Assembly: GCF_000004825.1 (NCBI RefSeq) | Contig: NW_008805071.1 | Span: 1,674,001 to 1,738,000 of the forward strand | Length of the DNA: 64,000 nt | Direction: 5' to 3' | From: Heterostelium album PN500 | Lineage: Eukaryota > Evosea > Eumycetozoa > Acytosteliales > Acytosteliaceae | Position numbers and translations under genes: made by a program | The notes under the pieces: model-generated | Database searches by the model: none | What the model saw: the letters and a program-made list of their open reading frames with translations, nothing else | Told to the model about the DNA's origin: nothing | Shown: piece by piece, positions 36,830 through 48,467 of the stretch | Layout: each line of letters opens with the position of its first letter | How positions within the stretch are numbered: position 1 is the stretch's first letter

Positions 36830-38928
36830 ATGGACAGTGCACTTGAAAGATTACAAACATTATCATGTCATTTGGAATCGAATGATACTGCATCGCTAAT
36901 TCAATCGGTTAGAACTGCAGCCACTGCCGATTGGCGTTTGCCTGTGCTCGATGCCGACAAGGTCGACAAGTTGAAGGAAGTGTTGCTCGGACATCCAAAA
37001 CCAGAGGAGCAGGTACGTGAAACCAAACAAAAGTTGTACGAGTTGATGAAAGATCCAATCTTCAGACCACATCCCTATGCCAATGTACCGGAGCAACGTG
37101 ATTTGACTCTGAAGCGTTTGAAGATGGTCGCATCACTCGGTATTCTAAAGATGGGTGAAGTCGCTGAGCAATTCAAGCGATTCGTTGCTTTCCAAGAGTC
37201 GTTGGTTCTCTCCGACATGTCGTTGGCCGTCAAGTCGTCGGTGCAATGGGGTTTGTTTGCCGGATCGATTGTATTCCTCGGTACAGACAAGCATAAGAAG
37301 TACTACCAAGACACCGATTGTCTTAATATCCTCGGTTGTTTCGCCCTGACCGAACTCGGTCACGGTAGCAATGTCAAGGGTGTCGAAACACTGGCAGAGT
37401 ACGACCATTCCACTCGTGAGTTTGTCATTCACACTCCGAACGACTCTGCTCAGAAGATGTGGATCGGTAACGCCGGACAACACGGTACTTACGCCACTGT
37501 CTTTGCCAACCTGGTTGTCAAAGGCGAGAATCACGGACTGCATCCGTTCCTCGTGCAAATTCGTGATCCAAAGACTGGCCAAACTCTGGCTGGCGTGACA
37601 TGCGCCGACTGCGGACCAAAGATGGGTCTTAACGGTGTCGACAACGGTCGTATCTGGTTCAACCGCGTCAGAATCCCATACGACAATCTCTTGAACCGTT
37701 TCGGTGATGTCAACAAAAAGGGAGAATACACAACAATGATAAAGAATCCGAATGTCCGTCAGAACTCAATGTTGGAAGCGTTGATCGGTGGTAGAGTCAC
37801 TGTCTCCTCGATGGCGTTGAATGCATCGAAGCTCGGTCTCACCATTGCTGTTCGCTACGCTTTGCAACGTCGTCAATTCGGTAATCCCGAGGAGTTGCTC
37901 ATCGATTATCTCTCGCATCAACGTCGTCTCTTCCCTTTGATAGCGGCCACCTATGCCTACCAGATCAGTGTGCACTACGTCATCTCTAGATTCTCCAACC
38001 GTACCGAGAAAGACGCGCGTGACGTCTTCCTCTTGGCGTGTGGATTCAAAGCGGCGTCGACCTGGCATCGTTCCGACACTCTTCAGATCTGTCGTGAGGC
38101 ATGCGGTGGATTTGGTTTCGCGGCGAGTTCGCGTATCGGAATCTACAAGTCCGACGCCGATGTCGATCTCACCTACGAGGGAGACAACACCGTCTTGATG
38201 CAAGCGGTTGCCAAGGCACTGCTGGTCGAGTTCAAATCGTATTTCACCGGCACCAAAGCAATCACTGGAATGCTGAGCTACACCTACTCCAAAGGACACA
38301 TCGGTATCTTTTTGCGTAACAAAAACTTCTTTGTCAAGCGATTGCACACCGAGTCGCATTTGCTCGACGCCGAGATGCTATTGGATGCATTCATCTACCG
38401 TGAGTTCAAGCTGTTGCGTCAACTCGTTAAATCGCTACGTACCAAAGTCAAGAATGAAAAGATGTCCGGTGCTAAAGCATGGAATTCCTGCTTGGATCTC
38501 GTTCACAAACTTGCCATCTCATACGTTGAGCGTGTCACCATCGAGAAATTCCTAGAGGAAATTCAAAAGTCTGACGAAGGTATCAAACCAATCTTGAGTT
38601 TATTATGTATTTTATTTGCTTTAACTAAAATTGAAGGTAAGTAGTTGATCAACTAATAATAATAATAGTTCAAAAGAAGAGTCAATCAAATATTAATATT
38701 CATTCATTTATCGAATAATAATCAGGTGATATGGGATGGTTCCTTTCAAATAAATATTTTGCACCAGTCAAGGCACAAGCTATTGAGAATGCAATCAATA
38801 AGGTTTGTGGTGCTTTAAGAGAGCATGCACTCCCATTGGTCAATGCATTCGATATTCCAGAACATCTTATTAGTGCTCCGATTGCTGGTGACTATGTAGC
38901 TCATTTCTCTGATCCAAAGAACTATTAG
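36830..38928 (+). CDS. Peroxisomal acyl-CoA oxidase (669 aa)
   Basis: Exons 36830-38636 and 38726-38928 (GTAAGT to CAG). The ATG at 36830 is used because the upstream codon is GTG. Acyl-CoA oxidase/dehydrogenase landmarks are '[12 protein letters not shown]', '[16 protein letters not shown]' and '[15 protein letters not shown]'. The flavin region has 'YALQRRQFG' and '[10 protein letters not shown]', and '[13 protein letters not shown]' holds the catalytic glutamate (~E450). The C-terminal oxidase domain follows. Length suits the ~660-residue family. It catalyses the first step of peroxisomal beta-oxidation, making trans-2-enoyl-CoA and H2O2. The C-terminus (DPKNY) is not a PTS1, but residues 7-15 ('RLQTLSCHL') fit PTS2. 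The coding region is GC-richer than its neighbours, suggesting strong codon bias. Confidence 0.95.
36848..36874 (+). other. Predicted PTS2 peroxisomal targeting signal
   Basis: The nonapeptide RLQTLSCHL at residues 7-15 matches R-[LVIQ]-x-x-[LVIH]-[LSGAK]-x-[HQ]-[LAF]. It supports Pex7-dependent import of the acyl-CoA oxidase, which lacks an SKL-type C-terminus. Confidence 0.75.
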
Positions 38929-39231
38929 AAAAATAATAATAATAATATAAACCCAAATTGTATACAATTCATTAAATCTAAAATATTTAAAAAAGATAAA
39001 TATATTAAATAAAATACTAAATATATTAAATTAATTTATTATTAGTTTCAGACTTTTTTTATTTCAGACCTTTCTTAATCAATCCAATTATTTTTCTTGG
39101 AAATAAAACACACAATGGTCATTAAAAATTAAAACAAAAGATACATATATATCTTTTTTTTAAATAGATAATATTATTGAAAGAAAAGTATTAATTTTTA
39201 AAGAAAATAGATTTCTATTTGTATAAATTTT
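38929..39231. other. Short AT-rich spacer
   Basis: 3' end of the acyl-CoA oxidase gene and promoter of the EVE gene; nothing else recognised. Confidence 0.45.
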
Positions 39232-39654
39232 ATGGTTAAATATTGGATAGCTGTTGTTTCCAAACAACATGTAAATTTAGGTGTTAGTGGAGGATTCTGT
39301 CAGGTTTGTCACGGTAAGAGATCACCTTTACCAAAAATGAAATGCGGCGATTGGCTGGTATATTATTCTCCTAGAGAATCGATGGATATCAAGTCAAAAG
39401 AAATAAAGAGTTTTACATCAATAGGTCAGATGGCAGATGAAGAAATCTATTCTTTCCGAATGTCTGAGAGCTTCGTTCCATTTAGAAGAAATGTAAACTA
39501 TGTCCCATCTACACCTACTCCTATTAGACCGCTTCTACCTCTACTATCATTCACCAAAGATCGTCAAGACAAATGGGGAATGATTTTTAGAAATGGTCTA
39601 TTTGAAATTTCACAAGATGACTTTGAACTTATTCATTCTAAAATGACAAGTTAA
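39232..39654 (+). CDS. EVE-domain (UPF0310-like) protein (140 aa)
   Basis: Single-exon ORF that is one complete EVE domain. It opens 'YWIAVVSKQHVNLGVSGGFCQVCHGKRSPL' and continues 'GDWLVYYSP', 'SFTSIGQM', 'PFRRNVNY', 'PIRPLLPLLSF', 'KWGMIFRNGLFEIS' and a final helix. These are the conserved blocks of the bacterial and archaeal UPF0310 family. EVE domains are PUA/YTH-like folds thought to bind modified nucleic-acid bases. The close prokaryotic match and lack of introns suggest bacterial origin, as inference. It converges on the secreted-protein gene with 116 bases between stops. Confidence 0.88.
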   Translation: MVKYWIAVVSKQHVNLGVSGGFCQVCHGKRSPLPKMKCGDWLVYYSPRESMDIKSKEIKSFTSIGQMADEEIYSFRMSESFVPFRRNVNYVPSTPTPIRPLLPLLSFTKDRQDKWGMIFRNGLFEISQDDFELIHSKMTS

Positions 39655-39770
39655 TTATAATAATAATAATAAAATATTTGTATATATTGACTTATGATAT
39701 TAAATTAACAGCTAATTATTTTATTGAAATTAATTTAACATGATTATGTTTGTTTGTTTCATATGAGAGT

Positions 39771-40263
39771 TTAATAGTGGCATTGAACAGTGTATATTTT
39801 ACCGGTATCATATGATTTGTTCATAGCATCCTTAACCTTACGAATGACGTTTTTTCTTTCGTTTTCAATTTGTTGTTGCTCTGATTTGTCTCTGTTTGGT
39901 TGACAGGTTGGACTGACCAAGACTGCGGAAACAGTGGAGGCACCATTGATACCGTTGATTTGTGCTTGGAGATTGAAGAACCCAGTTACTGGTAGTACCT
40001 GGTTATCGATTCTAATTGGCGTACGTTCTTCCAGCGCTGTTGGTGATATCAGTAAGTCTATTTCTAAAGATCAAGTTAAATTGCAAGAGAGCAACTTCAT
40101 TGGTGACAGCATTTCTATTGGTAAATGATCCCTTGTTTCTAATGGGACCTCCTTCTACCAAGCTAATTTGCAATGGTCCTTTCTTAGCTTCTTCAAGCGA
40201 TTGCACAAGTGTGACAGCCAACACTAAAACAGAGAGAATAGCAAATACCTTTGAATATTGCAT
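39771..40263 (-). CDS. Small secreted protein with apparent 1-nt frameshift
   Basis: ATG at 40263 gives a clear signal peptide ('MQYSKVFAILSVLVLAVTL...QS'). The frame continues to about 'EVALLQFNL' and then stops early, 84 codons from the start. A second frame resumes at once with coding-like sequence ('LEIDLLISPTALEERTP', 'PVTGFFNLQAQINGING', 'TCQPNRDKSEQQQIENERK') and ends with a stop at 39771. The two frames join if one T (plus-strand A, 40066-40068) is extra, giving ~163 residues. No intron with plausible signals fixes it. The family is not recognised. Either a sequence error or a recently broken gene. Confidence 0.6.
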
Positions 40264-41321
40264 TTTTAGTTAGATATATACTAATATATTTCTTGAGGAA
40301 TGATATGAATGTCAGTGAATGAACAACTTCTTATTTATAGCTATTACTTTTAAATATTTTTAATTTAATTTATTTTAACCTATAAAATATAATCATCAAA
40401 TACTAAATTAAATGGTGATTCATAACATTTTCTATTTGTTCAACGAACTTGACAATAATATTGAGAAACATTGATATGTGAGGTTATTTACAATCTTTGC
40501 AAATAAATCTTACTGAACAACACCTAACTAATTTCATCCATTTGTTTTAAAAAAGTATGATTCTTAAAATTTTATATTTATTACAATAATGTATGCTAAA
40601 CATTGTTTTCATCTGCAATGAATGTCATTTCTCTGTTTATTGTTTAAAATAAACACCACATTTATTTCACAGTGTTAAAAGAATCGATTCACTTGTGCAA
40701 ATTACAAAAATTAAATTAGACTTTTTGATTTGTTCTTTCATAGGATTAAATTAAAATCAACTCAAAAAGTTAAAATTATTATTATTTTAATAAATAGAGC
40801 TCTATTTATATTATATCTGTTTGATTATTCATTGTTAAATAAAAGTTGTTCAACCAAAATAGATTTAAAAAAAAAAGGCATTGAATGCTATTCAAAACTA
40901 AATATGTTTGCAAAAAAAAAAAGAGCACTTATTTTTATTATTCTTTTAAAATCCAAAGATATTCATATTATGGTGATGCCCAAAGTTAGATAAATGAAAA
41001 ATATCATTTGGTTACACTTTTTCGATTAAAATAAAATCTTAAGATTAAACAAACTTTGGCTATGAATTCTCTGTGCAATATTCTTTAGAAGTTTGTTAAT
41101 ATAAGCTTATATTAATCTTAAAGAACCATTTTTGATTTAAATCCTACCTTTGATTTACACAAAGGAAGGATTAAAAATTTTACAAAGATATTTTCGGTTT
41201 TGGGCATAAAAAACAAAGTAATATCTTACAATAATAAATAAAAAATAAATAATGTTTTTTTAAACAAAAACATTCCAATAAGTAAAGATAGGATAAGATT
41301 ATCTTATCTAAAAATAATAAA
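40264..41321. other. Divergent AT-rich spacer
   Basis: Separates two genes for secreted proteins transcribed in opposite directions. Open frames such as 40730-40993 are K/I/F-rich and not believed. TAAGCTTATATTAATCTTA near 41101 is partly self-complementary. Confidence 0.45.
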
Positions 41322-43378
41322 ATGATATTACATACAATTTTACTAGTTGTAATTTCTATTGCAACAATCAATGGTATGAGCATTGCCTCTGTTAAACAAG
41401 AGATAAATGAGAAGTTCAATGCCAATTCAGTCACCCAATGTACACTTAATATAATTTTTACGACATGCAAACCTACACCCACTGGTTATACGTAAGTTTC
41501 TTCAAAGTTCTTCTTTGGAACGATAAATTTAAAACTTTGGTTTCATGAAAATTAAATTTGTTTTTTTTTTTTTAATTTACCGATCATTTATAGATGTCCA
41601 TCTATAGCTGATTGTATAACAGCATTCTCTCGTCAAGCGCAACCAACTCAATCCTACCAAGTTTTGATTCCGGCAGGATCTTATGGACAAAGTGACTGTC
41701 CAGGAAATGTAGGTGCACCACCACTCTCTGGCTCTCTTTCTTTTATTGGTTACGGTGGTCTAGTCGAATTCCAATGTAAATCTGTAAGCAATCATGAATT
41801 TGTTTCATTAGTTTTGATTGTAAAAACAACTAATTTATATATAATATATTAATAGACACAATTCATTTCAATCGATTCTGGAGATAATCCATTAAACATT
41901 TTGTTTGATAGTTTATCTATTAGCGGATCTGCTACATATAATGGAGGTAGTATCGAGATTCTTGGTAATTCAACTAGTCCTTTATACTCTAATCTCTATC
42001 TCTTGAATGTAACTGGTAACGGTAGTTATGCCGGTGATTATGGTGGATTTGCAAGCTGTTCTTTCGCCAGAGTCTACGTTATCAATAGTACATTCGTTGG
42101 TAACATTGCACAAGCCGGAGGAGGTGTAGTTTTTGCACCATTCGGATTGCTTATATCACTGCAATCGAACTACTATAATAACAGTATCTACAGAACCAAT
42201 GGTGGTGCTATCTACTCTTCAACTGCAAACTTGATCAACTCCACCTTTACTGGCAACTATGCTTATAACGGAGGTGCTGTCGCTAGTATCTACTCGATGG
42301 ATGCTGTCAACTCCTCATTCACTAAAAACCGCTGTTCATATGTAGGTGGTGCACTCTATGCTTTGAGCGGTATCAAAGTCTACGGTTCTACCTTCCAAAG
42401 TAATAACGGCTATTATGGTGGCGCCATATATGGAGTGAACATGACCATTGATGTTTCAAGCTTCAAAGGTAATCAAGCTTTGAATGGTGGAGTCGGAGGA
42501 GCTGTATATGTAGCTGGTGAAAATCCAGGACAAATAGCCATTTCCAACACAACCTTCAATCAAAACAGTGCCGACGGTTCTGGTGGTGCCATTGTATGTA
42601 GAGTTAAACTCTATTATCTTTATAATATTAATATGTCAATTATATCTCTTTTTTATATATAATAGTATACCATTGAAACATCACTCTACTTGATAAACTG
42701 TGTATTCAAAAACAACTCTGCCAATCATGGTGGTGGTATTTTTGTATCTTATAGATCATCAGACTATACCGAAGTTAACATTATTAGTTCAATACTAACA
42801 GATAATACCGCTGTTTCAAATGGAGGTGCAATTGTAAGTAGAGCAGGAGTTAAGTAACTATATATATCTACGTTTGATTGTTAACTTTAATATTATACTT
42901 TTTTATTCAAGAATATGTTCGAATCAAGCTACGGTCCATTATTAGTTAATTTTTATAAATCTGTCTTTGATAGAAACACTGCTGGTAACTATGCTGGTGG
43001 TGCATATTTCTTGCAGTATCCCAAACAATTGTTGGGAGGTGTATTCACCAACTCTGTTTCCAGTGAAACAGATTCATATACTTTCTACTCTGAATCGATT
43101 CAAGGTGTAAACACTGCGAACATTACAATTCCATCTGAACAAAACCCATATTATGTAACTGTTTTTGATGAACAATCATTTTCCTATGTAAGTTTAAAAA
43201 GAAATCAAATCTTTATTATTTTTTATTTTTAATTAATAGTAATCAAATATTATAATAGTATAAAGCAATAGGTGTAACTGGTTCATGTTTTAATGGTGTT
43301 GCTAAAATCAATGAAAATGGATATATTCTAAGTTGTTCATGTTTTGCTGGTTCAACAGGTCCATCATGTGATAATTAA
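41322..43378 (+). CDS. Secreted right-handed beta-helix (Pmp-like) protein with C-terminal EGF-like motif (553 aa)
   Basis: Six exons: 41322-41491, 41594-41783, 41856-42593, 42666-42833, 42912-43187 and 43259-43378. A signal peptide opens it ('MILHTILLVVISIATING'). Residues ~150-440 are repeats of the GG[AG]-[IV] kind ('NGGAIYSSTANLINSTF', 'VGGALYALSGIKVYGSTF', 'YGGAIYGVNMTIDVSSF', 'SGGAI', 'HGGGIF'). This is the pattern of chlamydial polymorphic membrane proteins and pectate-lyase-like beta-helices. The last exon gives 'CFNGVAKINENGYILSCSCFAGSTGPSC', an EGF-like knot. Many N-x-S/T sites agree with secretion. A surface or matrix protein is likely; ligand unknown. Three introns follow a 'GGAI' or similar turn, so exons track repeats. 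Confidence 0.9.
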
Positions 43379-43558
43379 CTTTAAAATCAAATTGTTTGTA
43401 AGAAAGAGTTATTTTTTTTTGTTTTTAATTTTAAAATAAGATATGAATAAAGAAATTATAATAATAATATTTATTTATAAAACTATATAATTTAAAAATA
43501 AAAATATATTATCAATATTTAAATATTTATATATGAAATCATTTACTTTAAATTAAAT

Positions 43559-44387
43559 TTAGATTAATAAAGAAATGACACCGGCAACCAATGAAACCAA
43601 ACCGAATGAAGCAACGGAGGAGGTGGCAGAGTTGGCCTTGCAGGTTGGGCTGTAGTCAGCATTGCACTTTGGTTCGACTCTGTATGGTGATGAAGCATTG
43701 TTACAGTAGCTCTTGAAGAGTTGATTATCGGTGTAGTTTGAAAGAATACCACCAATGATTCTCAAGGAAGTTTGGTTCCAACCGTTGGCATAGGCAATCA
43801 AGTTGGATGGTAACAATTGCTCTCCCAAACATTTTTCGCAATACAAGTGTCTATTGGATGAAGCAAAGATATTCTTAGAGAAACCAGTCCATGACATAGC
43901 ACCTTTAGAAATTGATAAAAATTTAGAAATAATATTAGAAAAAAATGAAAGGAGTAATTAACATTTAAAAGTGTGGTAATTATTTACCTGTACACATGGA
44001 ACATGATTCACCAGTTGAGTATAAATAGTAGTCGCTGAAATTTGGCTTGACACCCAATGCCCTGAGCTTATCGGTACAGTTCATGATGGCAACCATTTCA
44101 GAGTGGAGGTGGAGACCGTCCTTTTGTTTGTTGATACCGGTGCAGAGAATTGAACCGTTCTTGTGGGCGATCAAAGCAGAGAAGAGAACTGTGGTGTTGT
44201 ATTGCTTGGTGACTTGAATGGTAAGATTCATCATGTTGGTGTGGAAGGCAAGCTCTTCGGCAGAGAGGTCGTCAGCGGTGAGAATGGGTGGGACTGGTCC
44301 CAAATTGTATGGATCGGTACTGCAAGCAGAAGCGATTGTAACAACAACAGCAACTAAACCAATGAAATAGATAATTGATGATTTCAT
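43559..44387 (-). CDS. Secreted cytidine/guanine-deaminase-fold protein, probably GPI-anchored (247 aa)
   Basis: Exons 44387-43988 and 43902-43559 (GTAAAT to AAAG). Signal peptide at residues 1-21. The zinc site of the CDA/dCMP/guanine deaminase superfamily is present as 'HSEMVAI' (H95, E97) and 'STGESCSMCTGAMSW' (C129, C132). The usual HAE is HSE and the usual PCxxC is SCxxC. The zinc ligands and the proton-shuttle glutamate are kept, so the enzyme may be active. Five N-glycosylation sequons (N54, N64, N77, N103, N116) and a C-terminal Ser/Ala region followed by a ~15-residue hydrophobic end suggest a GPI anchor. An extracellular base or nucleoside deaminase is inferred; the substrate is unknown. 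Confidence 0.88.
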
Positions 44388-46008
44388 TTTTGTGAGAGTT
44401 TAATATCAAATGTTATTTGAAGAACTGTTGTTTTAGAAAAAAAATTGTATATAAATAAAGATTATATATAATTCTATTAGAAATCTAAACAAATAGATAA
44501 AATAGAAATTATTTGTGAATGTTTAAGGGATGAGTGAGTTGAATGACTGAAATTCTAAGCAATGGTTACCGTCTATTTAAATCGATGGAAATCATGATTG
44601 TCAATTGATAATAAAATTAAAAATTAAAAACACAATTAAATAAATAATAATAATACGTATAATTTATAAATCAACACGAAAATCTAAATCATTGCAGGCA
44701 ACAATAAACACACCCAAAAGGAGAATAATGGGTAAATCAAAAAGTAGTGGTATTTTAAATACAAAGAGTTATTTGAGTACTGTTTTGGTGGTTAGATACT
44801 TCCCCCAACTCTTGAAATTAATATTTAAGCAAAACAACATTCCATATGACAAGTCAGGTCTCTTTCTCCTCTCACAGCTATAATGCAATTCTTTCGGTTC
44901 AAGCAAACTTTTTTACCCTTCACTCATATTAATTATTAACAAAAATCCTGATACCGAGAGAGAAGAATAATTTCTTTTTTTTTTTTTGAATTAAAAAGAT
45001 CAACCAATTATATAAATTTGTTATAAAAAAAAAAAAAAAAAATATCATAAGTTTGCATAGGTAACAACAAATATTGTTTGGAACAACGGCAGTGGAGGGG
45101 TGTCATGATCGAAGGAGATGAAATAAAACAACTAAAAAAGCACAAACCTGATGACCCCGATAATTATTAATTTGGATTCTCTGCAAAGAAAAATGGTAAA
45201 TAATTGTTTTATTTTTTTCGTTCGGTTTTTTTTTTTTTTTTGATTTACACTTTAATCATTAAAGTAAGAGAGCTCTCTCTTTGAACTGATGATTCACTAT
45301 TGGCAATATCTCCCCCATCCCAGTGTTAATCTAGGATTCCTTATTGTTCCCTACCTTACCCTTATCCTTGCACTAAAATCCTTTAAATGTTCCATATTTA
45401 TATAAATAGTGAGATATCTTTTGAAAAGCTAAATAATAATATATTACTTTTAATTGATTTATTTATTTTATTTTTATTTTTTGTTATTTATTTATTTATG
45501 TTGATTGTTTAAAAAATATAATAAAAAAATTATTATTACTATCAATTTTTATGATAAACGCAACACAAATAATTAAAATGAAATTATGATAAACAATACT
45601 ACAACTACACAACTGTCAATGAACTTTTAAAAAATATTTAATTTAATAATGTGTTTTTTTTTTTGTTGGAGTTTATTAAATAATAATATGTGATCTTTTT
45701 TTTAATTTTTTTATTTCAAAACTAAATTAAATAATTTTAACTTGAAAAGAGATAAAGAGTGATAAAGATATATAAAATATATGAATTAAATAGGATAAAG
45801 AGAAAAAAAGAGAGGAAGAAATAAAAATAAAGATATTTATAAGAAGGGAGTTACTTTGTGGAAGTTTGATTTCGTTGGATTGGGTCTGCTAGGAAGTGAG
45901 AAGGAAGATAAGAGAAGTGTGTAGCGTAGAGTAGAGCAGAACAGAGTAGAGTAGAGTAGTAGTTGACATCAATTAGTTAGTTAGTTAGTTAATTGGTTAG
46001 CTCGAAAA
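44388..46008. other. Divergent AT-rich spacer
   Basis: 1.6 kb between divergent starts. The frame at 44692-44883 begins with TTG and has no family match, so it is not called. A purine-rich TAGAG repeat lies at ~45927-45959, just before a TTAG repeat that precedes the B55-like start. Confidence 0.45.
45927..45959. repeat. TAGAG-type purine-rich repeat upstream of B55-like gene
   Basis: Imperfect copies of AGAGT/AGAGC lie 50-80 bases before the start codon, followed by four TTAG units. Likely 5' UTR or promoter; no factor is suggested. Confidence 0.5.
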
Positions 46009-48343
46009 ATGAATCATCAAATGTTACAAATATCGACTTTGGAGTTTGATAGTAGTGGAAGATATCTTGCTGTTGGATATAGCAATGGATCGATTGCTAT
46101 TATGGTGAAATCGAGTGGTGGTGGTAATAGTCGATCTCTAATTGGATCGTCGGGATCTCTACCGATATCACTTTCGTCGTCAACATCGTCAGGCTCGCTC
46201 AAAAGACACGATATAACTGCTGGCACAAACGAATCGATGAATCGCAAGAGAATCCTAAGAAGAAGGAGCAACACATCCGATAACATCAACATCATGCTAA
46301 TAGATGATAACTACAGTGATGATACCAACAACAACATCGATGTAGACGACATGTTTATAATGGATAACGATAATATATCGTCGTTGTCGTCACCATCCGG
46401 TATTGTTAACAATGATATTGATATGATGTTAGATAGATCGGAACAACAAGTTGATCAATTACATATACAACAACAACTACAACATCAGCTACAACTACAA
46501 TCATCGACAACGACATCGACATCGACATCACTGTCTACCTTTGATATTCTATTTTACTATCAAGCACACGAGTCAGGTGTGATTCAGATACGTTGGTGTA
46601 ATAGCATGGCGTGTTCACATCTCTTGTTCTTGTCGACGAGTGTCAGTTCCTCTAAACTCTGGCGATTCACACATGACTTTAGTTTGAGTGGTTCTTCCGA
46701 CATCGGCATACACCAAATACCAATGAGAATTATAAACAATCATAACAATCAATACAAATTTACACTAAAGAAATCATATGAACATGAAGAGATATTCAAT
46801 TTAAACTCTATCAGTATCAACAGTGACTGTCAAACATTTCTCTCCTCGGATGAATTTAGAGTTTATCTGTGGGATTTAAATATAGGTCAACAATGTTATA
46901 GTAACTATCCTACATTCCAATCATTTACATATACATAATTACTAATACTATTATTATTATTTCAAGATATTATCGATTTAAAACCATCTAATATTCAAAT
47001 GTTAACAGAGATTATAAGAGTAACCGAATTTCATCCTCTACAATGTAATTCACTCATCTATGGTACGAGCAATGGAACTGTAAAACTATGTGATATGAGA
47101 ATATCTGCACTTTGTAATGGTCATTCAAAGAGTAACTATCTACTTATTAACTAATGATTGTTTTCAATATGTTTACCTATTAACATGTTCCCAATACTAT
47201 AGTTTATGAATCGAAACAGAATAATCAATCTATATTCTCACAATATTTAAATTCGATATTAGATTTAAAGTTTAACAAGGATGGTAGATATTTCGTTACT
47301 AGAAATCTTGAATCTTTAATAAGTATGTTTACGATACCAGTATCTAGTTTATAAAACAAAATAACTAATATTATATTAATATTGTACAATAATAGTTTGG
47401 GATATAAATATGGAGAGTAAACCATTGGCCACTTATAATCTATATAATCAAGAGTATTTATTAGCAAAGCTATACGATATGTATGATTCCTCTTCTTTCG
47501 TACATTTATAAATAATAAGTAAGTATAACATTTATTTTAGTTTAGATTAGATTAGTTATTAAAATATTACTTTAACAACACACTAGTGAAATAATAACAG
47601 GTTCATATGATAATAAATCATTGGTTTGGAATCCATTTACCTCTGATTCATTTAGTTTTGAAGCATTACCATATCCTCATCCATTGCACTATTCGTCGGC
47701 GTTACAACAATCAATGATATTTGACGATCAACTAGTAGATCAACATTCACACCAGATGTTTAGCTTTTCATCTTCCACCACAACTTCACCTTCTTCCATC
47801 GTAAATGAATATGACGATGATAATGATAGTATCGGTAACAGTAGTAGTAGCAACTATTTTACAAACAATCCATTTACTTTACAATCACCACCTCCACTGA
47901 TACTCGAGCAACAACTACTGCAACAACAACAACAACAACAACAACAATGGTTAAAACAATCAAATAACAATATATTACCAATGCCATCGAATTCATCATC
48001 TTCACAACCTTTACCATCGCCACCGTTACCACCCTCCGCTCTAATGAACAGTGGCTATCTCTTTGAGCCAATACAAATCGATATCTACAATCAATTCAAT
48101 CATATACCAGTTCGTAACTGGTCGAACATCTCCAACAATCACATCAATAGTTCACCTTTTGTAAATAGTAATAATCACAATCAACAACAACAACAAAGAA
48201 ATCACTCATCATCAAGTTCGATGGGTGTTGACAAACTTACAATTAAAGACCATCTCAACTCCATGATCAACTGTATATCGCATGCCAACGGATCAACAGC
48301 ACTAAGTAATAAGAATCAGCTATTCATATATTCAACAACTTAG
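46009..48343 (+). CDS. Divergent PP2A regulatory subunit B (B55/PR55)-like WD40 protein (~672 aa)
   Basis: Exons 46009-46900, 46967-47131, 47203-47322, 47396-47480 and 47587-48343. Splicing rebuilds B55 signatures: 'LNSISINSDCQTFLSSDEFRVYLWDLN', 'NIIDLKPSNIQMLTE', 'FHPLQCNSLIYGTSNGTVKLCDMR', 'SALCNGHSKIYE', 'LDLKFNKDGRYFVTR', 'IWDINMESKP' and 'EIITGSYDN'. B55 subunits target the PP2A catalytic dimer to substrates. This copy has a ~110-residue low-complexity insert after the first blade and a ~180-residue Q/S/N tail after the last, so it exceeds the usual ~450 residues. The fourth donor (GTATGA) is uncertain: about 17 residues expected in B55 are missing there. Probably a lineage-specific paralog. 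Confidence 0.82.
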
Positions 48344-48467
48344 ATTAATGATTTAAATAAAAAAAATAAAAAAAAATTGATCAAAGATAGAATGAGAGAT
48401 TTATAATTTAAATATATATTTGTTAATTATTAATTAAAGTATATATGATATTTATAAATTATTTTAT

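Noticed and set aside
37145-38359. Long antisense and alternate-frame ORFs inside acyl-CoA oxidase (up to 197 codons)
   Set aside because: Shadows of a strongly codon-biased gene; the plus-strand frame carries all conserved motifs.
40730-40993. 87-codon ORF in divergent spacer
   Set aside because: K/I/F-rich, no family features, sits between two promoters.
44692-44883. 63-codon ORF upstream of the deaminase gene
   Set aside because: Begins with TTG, no ATG-led coding start, no recognisable domain.
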